From contig JADJNS010000003.1 of the NCBI GenBank assembly GCA_016714225.1, forward strand, positions 667,662 through 731,661: a stretch of 64,000 nt of DNA. Reading direction: 5' to 3'. The stretch is from Archangiaceae bacterium (GTDB lineage: Bacteria; Myxococcota; Myxococcia; Myxococcales; Myxococcaceae). Below the pieces are notes generated by a model. That model was not told the DNA's origin. It made no database searches and saw nothing but the letters and a program-made list of their open reading frames with translations. Below are positions 1 through 7,695 of the stretch, in pieces; position 1 is the stretch's first letter, and every line of letters starts with the position of its first letter. Position numbers and translations under genes: made by a program.

Positions 1-284
1 CCAACCACCAGGTCGCGCACCGCAATGAGAACCTGTTTCTCATCAACCCGATCACGTTCTCGCTGCTGGTGCTGGGGCCGATGCTCGCCTTCGGCAGCGC
101 GCGGGCGGTGAGGGCGCTCAGGTGGGTGAGCGCGGCGCTGGGCGGGCTCGCGGTGCTCGGTGTGGTGGCGAAGGTGCTGCCGATGTTCGATCAGCAGAAC
201 TGGAACTTGATCTGCCTGGTGCTGCCGCTGTCGGTGGCTACCGCGGTCGCGTTCTGGAAGCTGCCGGCTGCTCCGCTGCGGTGA
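1..284 (+). CDS. C-terminal part of a membrane protein (possibly DUF4105/Lnb family)
   Basis: The open frame enters from the left edge (frame of base 3) and stops with TGA at 282-284, leaving about 93 residues. It holds a polar stretch with HRNENLFLINP, then hydrophobic segments around bases 45-105, 140-190 and 205-260 that look like transmembrane helices. A loop rich in His/Asn followed by Asn-Pro before the last helices recalls, from memory, the C-terminal membrane part of DUF4105 (Lnb) proteins, but the defining N-terminal domain lies outside the window. The family call is therefore weak; that this is the end of an integral membrane protein is fairly sure. Confidence 0.55.
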   Translation, partial: NHQVAHRNENLFLINPITFSLLVLGPMLAFGSARAVRALRWVSAALGGLAVLGVVAKVLPMFDQQNWNLICLVLPLSVATAVAFWKLPAAPLR

Positions 285-318
285 GCCTGGCAGGGCTGGG
301 GCCGGGAGCTCGAGGCAG

Positions 319-1857
319 TCAGTCGCGACGGAAGACGAGCATCGCGTCGTTCTCGAACGCAGTGCGGTAGCCGGCATCGGCCGCGCCGCCGAGCGCGCGC
401 GCGTGCTCGGCTTCGGGCATCGGCCAGGTCGACTTGTGGCGCATCAGCACCACCGTCGGGGCGTCGAGCCCGCCGCGCCACAGCTTCACGCTCTCGGTGA
501 CCGGCAGGTGCGGCACCACCTCGGTCTGCGCCGACACCGGGCGCGTCAGGTCGAGGGCGGTGAGCTGCGCGGCCGCTTCGCGCTCGCCGCCCGTCGGCCA
601 CCACAGCGGGTGCGGCCCCACGTCGACCGTCGCCGGCACGAAGAGGGTGAGCGCGGCGCAGGTCGCCAGCACCGAGCCGCCGCGGCGCTTGAGCCCCGCC
701 AGCACCCGCGGCGCCGTGGCCAACACCAGCGTCCACGCTGGCAGGCCGTAGTACAGCGCCAGCTCTGACTGCAGCGGGTGGGTGCTGGCGCGGTTGAGAA
801 TCAGGTGCGGCACCGCCAGCAGCACGCCCAGCGGGTTGAGCACCGCGCCCGCGCCGAGGCTGCCCAGCAGCGCGCGCACCGGGCGGCCGGCCAGCAGCAC
901 GAGCGTGTCGAGCGGGTGAGAGAGCAGCGACCACGCGACCGCTCCGTGCGTGTCGCCGAGCGGCGCGTAACGGCCGAGGTACGGAGTCTTCGGCCAGACC
1001 GTCAGCGCGACGGCGAGCCAGCCCACCGAGAGCACCGCCGCGAACGCCGCGTGCTTGCGCGCCTTCATGCCCAGCGTGAACACCACCACCGCGATGGCGA
1101 GGCCGCTCAACGGGTGGTCCTCTTTGAGCGAGAGCAGCAGGGCGAGGGCCACGTAGAACACCGGCCAGCGCCCGGCGTGCGCCGCCCACAGCGCGAGAAA
1201 GACGAACAGCGGGCCCCACAGCTCGTGGTGCACGTCGAATACGAAGCCGCGCCAGAGAATCGGGCTCAGCCAGAAGGCCAGGGTGACCAGCCCGGCGTCG
1301 AGCCGGCCGAGCGCGTGACGCCGCGCCAAGAGGTAGAGCGGTACGCCCGCCGCTGCGGTGGCCAGCGCGTGCAGGGTGAGCAGCGTGTAGACGCTCGGCA
1401 CCAGCGCGTAGAACGGCACCCAGGTGAGCAGGAACGGGGCGCAGTGCTCGGTGAAGAAGCTGTGCTCGAGCCCGAACGCGTACATGAAGCGCCCGTGCAG
1501 CGTGTTGTCGATGGCGTGGTGGTACATCGACAGGTCGAACGCGCCGGTTTCGAAGGCGAGGTGCTGGCCGACCTTCGACGCGAGGAACATCGCGGCCGCC
1601 ACCGTCGCTGCGACGGCGGCGAGCGTGCGACGGTGCACGCCCAGCCAGGCCTCGAGGCGCTCGAGTGCGGCGGCGCGGCCAGGGGCCACTGCCAGCGCCA
1701 CCAGCGCCGCGAGCGCCGCGAACGGCACGAGGCGCAGGCGCGACAGCTCGGCGAGCCACGGCACGCGCGCCGAAAAGACGAACGCCGCGGCCTGCGAGAC
1801 GAGCAGGGCCGCGGCGCAGACGACGAAGGCCCAAGCGGCGATGCGCCGGGCCGACAC
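319..1857 (-). CDS. DUF2079 family integral membrane protein
   Basis: A 512-residue polytopic membrane protein with roughly ten or more hydrophobic segments. The N-terminal third carries the typical DUF2079 pattern: an acidic/aromatic luminal motif (ETGAFDLSMYHHAIDNTLHGR, about residues 118-138) followed by a segment with His-Phe-Phe-Glu-His. DUF2079 proteins resemble GT-C glycosyltransferases in topology, with the acidic loop where a catalytic residue would sit, but no substrate is known. The gene lies three bases downstream of the superoxide dismutase gene on the same strand and could be cotranscribed with it. Length and composition are normal for the family; function is unassigned. Confidence 0.8.
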   Translation of the reverse strand: MSARRIAAWAFVVCAAALLVSQAAAFVFSARVPWLAELSRLRLVPFAALAALVALAVAPGRAAALERLEAWLGVHRRTLAAVAATVAAAMFLASKVGQHLAFETGAFDLSMYHHAIDNTLHGRFMYAFGLEHSFFTEHCAPFLLTWVPFYALVPSVYTLLTLHALATAAAGVPLYLLARRHALGRLDAGLVTLAFWLSPILWRGFVFDVHHELWGPLFVFLALWAAHAGRWPVFYVALALLLSLKEDHPLSGLAIAVVVFTLGMKARKHAAFAAVLSVGWLAVALTVWPKTPYLGRYAPLGDTHGAVAWSLLSHPLDTLVLLAGRPVRALLGSLGAGAVLNPLGVLLAVPHLILNRASTHPLQSELALYYGLPAWTLVLATAPRVLAGLKRRGGSVLATCAALTLFVPATVDVGPHPLWWPTGGEREAAAQLTALDLTRPVSAQTEVVPHLPVTESVKLWRGGLDAPTVVLMRHKSTWPMPEAEHARALGGAADAGYRTAFENDAMLVFRRD

Positions 1858-1860
1858 GCG

Positions 1861-2439
1861 TTACTTGAAGTTCGCCGAAGCGAAGTCCCAGTTCACCAGG
1901 TTGCCGAGCCAGGTCTCGACGAACTTGGCGCGCAGGTTGCGGTAGTCGATGTAGTAGGCGTGCTCCCAGACGTCGCAGGTGACCAGGCACTGCGCGCCGG
2001 TCTTCATCGGCGTCTCGGCGTTGCCGGTGGTGACGATCTTCAGCTTGCCGCCCTCGTTGACCAGCCACGCCCAGCCCGAGCCGAACTGGCCCACCGCGGC
2101 GGTCTGGAACTGGGTCTTGAAGTCGTTGAACGAGGCGAAGTCACGCTTGATCGCGTCGGCCAGCGCGCCGGTCGGCTCGCCGCCGCCCTTGGGCTTCATC
2201 GACTTCCAGAAGAAGTCGTGGTTCCACACCTGGGCCGCGTTGTTGAACACGCCGCCGGTCGAGCTCTTGACGATCTCTTCGAGCGACTTCTCGGCCTCGG
2301 GCTTGCCCTGGAGCAGGTTCTTCAGGTTGTTCATGTACGTCTGGTGATGCTTCTCGTAGTGAAACGAGAGGGTCTCCGCGCTCATGTGGGGCGCGAGCGC
2401 GTCTTTGGCGTACGGCAGCGGGTCGAGCTCGAATTTCAT
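1861..2439 (-). CDS. sodB: Superoxide dismutase, Fe/Mn family (Fe-type)
   Basis: A 192-residue cytoplasmic enzyme that dismutates superoxide to oxygen and hydrogen peroxide. The four metal ligands are at the standard places: His27 (in LSFHYEKHH), His74 (in QVWNHDFFW), Asp156 and His160 (in CDVWEHAYYIDYRN). FNNAAQVWNHDFFW and the Gln in AVGQFGSGW favour the iron-type over the manganese-type subgroup. An AAGGAGA-type ribosome site (bases 2445-2451, minus strand) precedes the ATG. There is no signal peptide. The gene is divergent from prfB across an 83-base gap. Length matches the family exactly. Confidence 0.95.
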   Translation of the reverse strand: MKFELDPLPYAKDALAPHMSAETLSFHYEKHHQTYMNNLKNLLQGKPEAEKSLEEIVKSSTGGVFNNAAQVWNHDFFWKSMKPKGGGEPTGALADAIKRDFASFNDFKTQFQTAAVGQFGSGWAWLVNEGGKLKIVTTGNAETPMKTGAQCLVTCDVWEHAYYIDYRNLRAKFVETWLGNLVNWDFASANFK

Positions 2440-2522
2440 GGTGATCTCCTTGTGGGCGTCAGGTCTGCGCGTTCTTAACGGTCTTGCGCGCGTTCGTCAT
2501 GAGGTTTAGGGAGATCGCCATC

Positions 2523-3640
2523 ATGGCCATCGACGTCGACGCGACCCTCGCAGATCTCTCCGGGCGGCTCTCGAGCCTTCGGGGGGGGCTTTGACGTCGA
2601 TCGCAAGAAGAGCCGCATCGCGCTGATCGAACGAGACTCGGGCCAGCCCAACTTCTGGGACGACAACACCAAGGCGCAGGCCCTGCTCAAAGAGAAGAGC
2701 AGCCTCGAGGCGATGGTGGCCACCTTCGACAAGGCCCAGCGCGGCTTCGACGACGCCAAGACCCTGCTCGAGCTGGCCGCCGAAGCGAACGACCCCGCCT
2801 CGCGCGAAGAGGCGATCGCCTCGCTCGGCCAGGTCGAGGCCGACGTCAAAGCGCTCGAGCTCAAGAAGATGCTCAGCGGGCCCAACGACCGCGCCAACTG
2901 CTTCATGGACATCAACGCCGGCGCCGGCGGCACCGAGTCGATGGACTGGGCGGCCATGCTGATGCGCATGTACACGCGCTACTGCCAGCGCCGGGGCTGG
3001 AAGGTCGAGCTGAGCGACGAGGTGCCGGGCGAAGAGGCGGGCTTCAAGAACGTCTCGCTGCGCATCGAGGGCGAGTACGCCTATGGCAACCTGAAGGCCG
3101 AGGTGGGGGTGCACCGGCTGGTGCGCATCTCGCCGTTCGACTCGAACGCGCGCCGGCAGACCAGCTTCGTCGCCGTCGACGTGTACCCCGAGATCGACGA
3201 CGACGTGAAGATCGACATTCCCGAGACCGACTACGAGCTGAAGTTCATTCGCGGCGGCGGCGCCGGCGGTCAGAAGGTCAACAAGACGTCTTCGACCGCG
3301 CAGCTGCGCCACCTGCCCACCGGCATCATCATCACCTGCCAGACCGAGCGCTCGCAGTCGGCCAACAAGGACATGGCGTTCAAGATTCTGCGCGGCCGCC
3401 TCTATGATCTCGAGATGAAGAAGCGCGCCGAGCAGCGCGACGCCGCCGAGGCCCAGAAGATGGACATCGCCTTCGGCTCGCAGATTCGCTCGTACGTGAT
3501 GCAGCCTTACCGCATGGTCAAAGACCTGCGCACCGGCGTCGAGACCGGCAACGTCGACAAGGTGATGGACGGCGACCTCGAAGACTTCATCACCGCGCAG
3601 CTGATGGGAGTGAAGAACCCCGCGCGCGCTGCCCGAATAG
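2523..3640 (+). CDS. prfB: Peptide chain release factor 2, with programmed +1 frameshift
   Basis: RF2 recognises UGA/UAA stops and triggers peptide release. ATG at 2523, preceded by AGGGAG, opens 23 codons ending CTT TGA C at 2589-2595. Moving +1 there continues the protein from GAC at 2593. After the shift the tripeptide SPF (about residues 203-205, stop recognition) and GGQ (about 248-250, peptidyl hydrolysis, in RGGGAGGQKVNKT) are intact. The RF2 homology ends near base 3640 (about 373 residues, close to the usual 365). No stop is in frame there: a TAG at 3638-3640 is in another frame, and the open frame runs on into the next gene to 4767. I set the end at that TAG as the likely true terminus if one base in this G/C run is wrong. 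Confidence 0.88.
2581..2595 (+). other. prfB +1 programmed frameshift site
   Basis: Eight G residues (2581-2588) directly precede CTT TGA C (2589-2595). This matches the known autoregulatory RF2 site, where an internal Shine-Dalgarno-like purine run and slow decoding of the in-frame UGA make tRNA-Leu slip +1. The G8 run stands where AGGGGG is found in Escherichia coli, though it abuts the slip codon more closely. RF2 shortage would increase shifting and so RF2 synthesis. Confidence 0.9.
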
Positions 3641-3681
3641 CCTTTGGTGACGGATTCGGCGGGCGGCCCCCAAACGCGGGC

Positions 3682-4767
3682 ATGACCGTGCCTGCGTTGA
3701 TGGTGCTCTTCGCCGCTTCCAGCCTCGATGCCGACCAGCTCGCCCGCTACACCCAGGCGAACGCCGACATTCAGGCGGGGCGGTACTCTGAGGCGGTGGG
3801 GTCGCTCAACGCGCTGGCGGCGCAGCAGCCTAAGGTGGCCGAGATCTTCGCGGCGCGCTGCTCGGCGCTGGTGGGCCTGAAGAACTACCCCGCGGCCGAG
3901 GCCGACTGCCGCTACGCGCTGCAGGTGAAGCCGCAGCTGGCCGCGGCGCTGTACGGGCTCGCCATCGCCGAAGACCGGCAGGGCAAGGGGGGCGACGCGG
4001 TGGCGCACTACCGGCAGTACGCCGCGCTCGATGCGACGCAGGCTCCGCTGCGCGGCCGGGCCGATGCCCGCGCGACCGAGCTCTCAGGAGCAGGGTCGTC
4101 TCCTGTGGTCCCGGCCGGTGCGGGTTCGTCGACCGCGGGCTTCGGCCGCCTGGTCATCTACGTGAACCACCTCTTCGCGGCGGGCCGGCGCATGCTCGTG
4201 CTCGACGGCAAGCTGGTGGGCGACCTCTCGATGGATCAGTACGTGCAGATCGACGCCACCTACGGCGAGCACCTGTTCGAGGTGCGCGAGTACCCCAAGA
4301 GCATCTACGACCTGCCGCGCACCTGGTCGCGGCCGGTGCAGGTGTCGCCCACCCCCAGCTACCTGAGCTTCGAGACCGGCGGCGGCGGGCTGGTGCTGGT
4401 CGATGTGCCGGCGGGCCAGGCGCTGAAAGACATTCGCAGCGACTGCAAGCTCGCCTACACGCGGCAGATCACCGCCGGCTCGGCGCCGGCTCCGGTGCAG
4501 CAGCAGGCCGTCGCCCCTGGCGTGGTGGTGGCTCCGGGCGTCGGCTACTACGGCGTGGTCTCGGTCGGGGCCGCGCCGGTAGTGCCGGTGTACCGCGGCC
4601 GCAGCTGCCGGTTCTCGAGCGATTGCGGCGAGGGCATCGACTTCAGCTGCCGCGACTGGCACGGGCAGCAGACCTGCATGGGCCACGGCTGGCGCGGAGA
4701 CCCCTGCTGGTTCGGGTCGGACTGCGAGTCGGGCAGCTGCGACGGCAACCGCAAGGTCTGCCGCTGA
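3682..4767 (+). CDS. Secreted TPR protein with Cys-rich C-terminus
   Basis: Read from ATG 3682, the protein is 361 residues with a short signal peptide (MTVPALMVLFAASSLDA). Residues about 20-130 form two or three TPR-like helical pairs. A beta-rich middle (about 150-260) follows, containing GKLVGDLSMDQYVQI and YGEHLFEVREYP, which resembles a PEGA-like domain. A linker rich in Ala, Pro, Val and Gln leads to a C-terminal domain with about nine cysteines (CRFSSDCGEG, CMGHGWRGDPCW, CESGSC, VCR), likely disulfide-bonded outside the cytoplasm. The frame is continuous with prfB, but a secretion signal in the middle makes a real fusion implausible. No clear ribosome site precedes the ATG. Function unknown. 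Confidence 0.7.
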   Translation: MTVPALMVLFAASSLDADQLARYTQANADIQAGRYSEAVGSLNALAAQQPKVAEIFAARCSALVGLKNYPAAEADCRYALQVKPQLAAALYGLAIAEDRQGKGGDAVAHYRQYAALDATQAPLRGRADARATELSGAGSSPVVPAGAGSSTAGFGRLVIYVNHLFAAGRRMLVLDGKLVGDLSMDQYVQIDATYGEHLFEVREYPKSIYDLPRTWSRPVQVSPTPSYLSFETGGGGLVLVDVPAGQALKDIRSDCKLAYTRQITAGSAPAPVQQQAVAPGVVVAPGVGYYGVVSVGAAPVVPVYRGRSCRFSSDCGEGIDFSCRDWHGQQTCMGHGWRGDPCWFGSDCESGSCDGNRKVCR

Positions 4768-4804
4768 CGGAACCGGCCGAGCGCGGGTAGCGTCGCACCC
4801 TTCA

Positions 4805-5446
4805 GTGCTGCTCGTGCTGCTCACCGTGCTCTCTGCCGATCGGGTGGCCGAGGTACGCGGCGCGCGCGCCGCCGACGTGAGGGCGCTGTGGGTGGCGGCC
4901 GGGCTGAAAGGGGCGCCCGAAGAGGTGTACCTGCGCGCGCTGAAGAAAGAGCGCGAGCTCGAGGTGTGGGGCGGCCCGCGCGGCAGGCCGCTCACGCTGC
5001 TCAAGACCTACCCGTTCTGCGCCGCGAGCGGAGACCTGGGGCCCAAGCGCAGAGAAGGCGACCTGCAGGTGCCCGAGGGCTTCTACGAGGTGAGCCAGCT
5101 CAACCCGTGGTCCGAGTGGCACCTGTCACTCAAGGTGAGCTACCCGAACGCCAGCGACCGGGTGCTGTCGGACCCGAAGCAGCCCGGGGGCCTCATCTAC
5201 CTTCACGGCGGGTGCGCTTCGATCGGCTGCATCGCCATCACCGACCCGGGCATCGAAGAGGTCTACCTGCTGGTCGCTGACGCGAAGGTGCGGCCGGTTC
5301 GGTTCGACATCTTCCCCAGCCGGGCGTGCGACGAGAACGCGTGGTCGCGCCAGCTCGCGCCCGGCCTGGCGGCGTTCGAGCTCGGCCACCGCCCGCCGCG
5401 ATTCACCGTCGACGCCAAGACCGGCGCCTACCGGGTCGCTCAGTGA
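4805..5446 (+). CDS. L,D-transpeptidase (YkuD/YafK-like) family protein
   Basis: A 213-residue exported protein with a short hydrophobic leader (first ~10 residues). The active-site signature HGGCASIGC occupies residues 134-142, giving His134 and nucleophile Cys142, in the HGxxxSxGC arrangement of YkuD-fold catalytic domains. TYPFCAASGDLGPKRREGDLQVPEGFYEV is typical of the YafK-like subgroup, which hydrolyses or forms peptidoglycan/lipoprotein links rather than classic 3-3 crosslinks. It probably acts in the periplasm on peptidoglycan stem peptides. It stands alone between the Cys-rich protein and the efflux operon. The leader is short, so the true start might be slightly upstream. Confidence 0.8.
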   Translation: MLLVLLTVLSADRVAEVRGARAADVRALWVAAGLKGAPEEVYLRALKKERELEVWGGPRGRPLTLLKTYPFCAASGDLGPKRREGDLQVPEGFYEVSQLNPWSEWHLSLKVSYPNASDRVLSDPKQPGGLIYLHGGCASIGCIAITDPGIEEVYLLVADAKVRPVRFDIFPSRACDENAWSRQLAPGLAAFELGHRPPRFTVDAKTGAYRVAQ

Positions 5447-5459
5447 CCCCCCATCGAAT

Positions 5460-5486
5460 GATGAGAACGCTCTCATCTGGCTCTCA
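5460..5486 (+). promoter_or_regulatory. Candidate operator of the efflux operon (palindrome plus 11-bp direct repeat)
   Basis: A perfect 18-bp dyad, GATGAGA acgc TCTCATC, spans 5460-5477. CTCTCA at 5470-5475 recurs at 5481-5486, exactly 11 bp later, the spacing used by OmpR/PhoB-type regulators for tandem binding. The site lies 36-60 bp before the ATG of the first efflux gene, and an OmpR-type regulator is encoded at the end of the operon. The pattern is seen directly; binding is inferred. Confidence 0.5.
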
Positions 5487-5521
5487 AGCAGGCGTGCGGG
5501 CCGCCCCGTACCTTGAGCGCG

Positions 5522-6709
5522 ATGTGGGGTCTCATCTCGACGCTGCTGGCGGTGACCCCGACTTCAGTCGGCGAGGTCGGCATTCGCTTCGAAGAGGCGC
5601 TCGCGGCGGTCGACGTCGCAGGTGACGTGGCGGGTCTCGCGGCGGCGGCGCAGGCCCGACGAGACGGCCTGGGCCGCCTGGGCTGGCTCACCTCGAACCC
5701 CCAGCTCGCCGTTCAGCCCGGCCTTCGCACCGCCGGCACGGCCACAGGCCCCGAGGCGCAGGTGACCGTGAGCCAGAGCCTCAACCTGGGCGGCCTCGGC
5801 CCGGCCCGCCGGGCGGTGGCGAGAGAAGAAGCCGAGCTCACCGCGCTGCAGCTGCGGGCGCTCCGGCAGACCCGGCGCATCGCGGTGGCGACGGCCTGGC
5901 TCGAGACCTGGGCCGCGCAGCTCGCCGCCGAGGCCGCCCACCAGGAAGTGGGCGAGGCGCGCGAGCTGGTGGCCCGCCTCGAGCGCAGCCTCGGCACCGC
6001 GGGCAGCACCCGGGTCGAGGTGGCGACCGCGCGCGCCTTTGCCGCCGAGGCGGCCGCGCTGCACCTCGAGTGGGAGGGGCGCCGGGTCGAAGCCGGCGCC
6101 CAGCTCGCGAACCTGCTGGGGCTCGCGGCCATCGCGGTGGCGAAGGGCCTGCTGCCGGTCTTTTCCGACCTCGAGCCCACCTCGCTCGAAGGGGCGGGTG
6201 CGTTTTCTGTTCAGGTGCTCGCCGGTGAGCTGAAGGCCGAACGTGAGCGCGCCGCCGAGACCCGGGCCCTCTGGGCGACCTCGTTGCAGCTGTCGCTTCT
6301 GGGAGGTCGCGACTTCCCCGACCAGTGGTTCGGTGGCGTCGCTGTCGGGGTGACCCTCCCGGTGTTCGAGCACGGCGAGCGCGAGCAGGCGGTGCACCTC
6401 TCGAACACCCGCCGGCTGACCGGTGAGGTCGCCCTCGCCGAGAATCGCGCCAAGGTCACCCGCCAGGCCGCGCGCCACGAGCTCGAGCACTCGGCCGAGA
6501 CCCTGGCGGTGGTCAAGGGGCAGCAGCTGCCCGCCGCCGACGAGGCGGCCGCCCTCGAAGCGCGTCTCTATGCGATGGGCGAGGCCACGCTGCTCGAGCT
6601 CACCCTGCTGCGGCGGCAGGCCCTGGCCGCGCGCATCGCCGCCGCGATGGCCGAGGCGCGCTTCGCCAGCGCGCGCGCTACCGCCCACGAGCTGCTGGAG
6701 GCCCGATGA
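5522..6709 (+). CDS. TolC-family outer membrane efflux protein
   Basis: 395 residues from ATG 5522 (a TTG nine bases upstream is also in frame). A hydrophobic leader is followed by long Ala/Glu/Arg-rich amphipathic helices in two repeats, each ending in a beta segment (PEAQVTVSQSLNLGGLGPARRA and WFGGVAVGVTLPVFEHGERE). This is the TolC/OEP layout, forming a trimeric outer membrane channel with a periplasmic helical tunnel. It is first in an operon with an adaptor and an RND pump; the stop overlaps the adaptor's start. Role: exit duct for metal efflux. The family is clear, the substrate inferred from the pump. Confidence 0.87.
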   Translation: MWGLISTLLAVTPTSVGEVGIRFEEALAAVDVAGDVAGLAAAAQARRDGLGRLGWLTSNPQLAVQPGLRTAGTATGPEAQVTVSQSLNLGGLGPARRAVAREEAELTALQLRALRQTRRIAVATAWLETWAAQLAAEAAHQEVGEARELVARLERSLGTAGSTRVEVATARAFAAEAAALHLEWEGRRVEAGAQLANLLGLAAIAVAKGLLPVFSDLEPTSLEGAGAFSVQVLAGELKAERERAAETRALWATSLQLSLLGGRDFPDQWFGGVAVGVTLPVFEHGEREQAVHLSNTRRLTGEVALAENRAKVTRQAARHELEHSAETLAVVKGQQLPAADEAAALEARLYAMGEATLLELTLLRRQALAARIAAAMAEARFASARATAHELLEAR

Positions 6710-7695
6710 AGCGCCTGGGTTGGGTGGTGCTGTGCTGGGTGACCGGGTGCGCCGAGGGGGTGCCCGCGCCCGACGCGGGGGTGGCGCTCGCTACCTGGGT
6801 GAAGGTCAGGGCGGGCGCACCGGCGCTGACGCTCGAGGCTCCGGCGCGCGTGATCGGGGGCCCGGGCACGCTCACCTGGCTCACCGTGCCGATGCGCGCC
6901 ACCGTGCGGCAGGTGCACGTGCAGGTCGGAGACCGGGTCGACGCCGGCGCGCCCCTCATCGAGGTGGTGATGCCCGAGCTGCTCGAAGCAGCGGGGCGGG
7001 CCGAGGGCGCGCGCGCTCGACTGCAGGCGTGGTCAGACCGGCTCGGCCAGCTCACCCAGCTGCGCACCGAGGGGCTGGCCAAGGCGCTCGACGTGTCGGA
7101 GGCGTCGGCGAAGGTGGCCGAGGCGAAGGCCGACCTGCAGGGCGCGCGGGCAGTGCTGCTGTCGGCGGGCCTGGGCGAGCGAGAAGCAGCCGGCGTGCTG
7201 GCGGGGAGCGGAGCCTTCGCGCTGCGTGCCCCGGTCGCCGGGGTGGTCACCGCAGTCACCGTCTCGGCCGGAGAGAACCGCCCGAGCGGCACCGAGCCCC
7301 TCGCGCAGCTGGCGGGCCCCGGCCCGGTGCGCGTCGAGGCGCGCTTCACCGTGCCTGCCCCTGAAGGGGCCGCCGAGCTGGTGGCGGGTGGCGAGTCGAC
7401 TCCGCTCACCGCCATTGCGCGCGCGCCTGCCGCCGACCCTCGCGACGGCACCTTTCTGGCGTGGTTCGAGCCGGTGCGCCCGGTGGCGGCGGGGGTGCTC
7501 GGGCGGGTGGTGCTGCACCCCCGCGAAGGGCCGGGGCTGATGCGGGTGCCTGCCGAGGCCATCACGCGGCTCGACGGAGGTGCCCAGGTCGAGACCCGGC
7601 GCGGCACCGTGGCGGTCGAGGTGATGGGGTGCGAAGCGGTCGACTGCGTGACCCGCGGCGCGCTGACCGTCGACGACGAGGTGCGCGCGCCATGA
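6706..7695 (+). CDS. RND efflux periplasmic adaptor (membrane fusion) lipoprotein
   Basis: 329 residues. The N-terminus is a lipoprotein signal with lipobox VTGC (Cys15). Residues about 60-85 (VRQVHVQVGDRVDAGAPLIEV) and about 165-200 (LRAPVAGVVTAVTVSAGENRPSG) are the two halves of the biotinyl/lipoyl-like barrel, separated by a short alpha hairpin. Beta-barrel and membrane-proximal segments follow. Adaptors of this type link the inner-membrane pump to TolC. The start overlaps the TolC-like gene by four bases (ATGA) and the stop overlaps the pump's ATG, so the three are translationally coupled. I see no extra metal-binding His/Met cluster at the N-terminus. Confidence 0.87.
   Translation: MKRLGWVVLCWVTGCAEGVPAPDAGVALATWVKVRAGAPALTLEAPARVIGGPGTLTWLTVPMRATVRQVHVQVGDRVDAGAPLIEVVMPELLEAAGRAEGARARLQAWSDRLGQLTQLRTEGLAKALDVSEASAKVAEAKADLQGARAVLLSAGLGEREAAGVLAGSGAFALRAPVAGVVTAVTVSAGENRPSGTEPLAQLAGPGPVRVEARFTVPAPEGAAELVAGGESTPLTAIARAPAADPRDGTFLAWFEPVRPVAAGVLGRVVLHPREGPGLMRVPAEAITRLDGGAQVETRRGTVAVEVMGCEAVDCVTRGALTVDDEVRAP

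Noticed and set aside
2521..4008. A 495-codon minus-strand open frame opposite prfB
   Set aside because: Antisense to RF2 motifs (SPF, GGQ), with no start context or recognisable domain; composition is of shadow type.
2523..4767. A true RF2 to TPR/Cys-rich fusion protein
   Set aside because: A signal peptide in the middle of a ribosome-bound factor makes no biological sense, and an adjacent-frame TAG sits just where RF2 should end; a base error is simpler.
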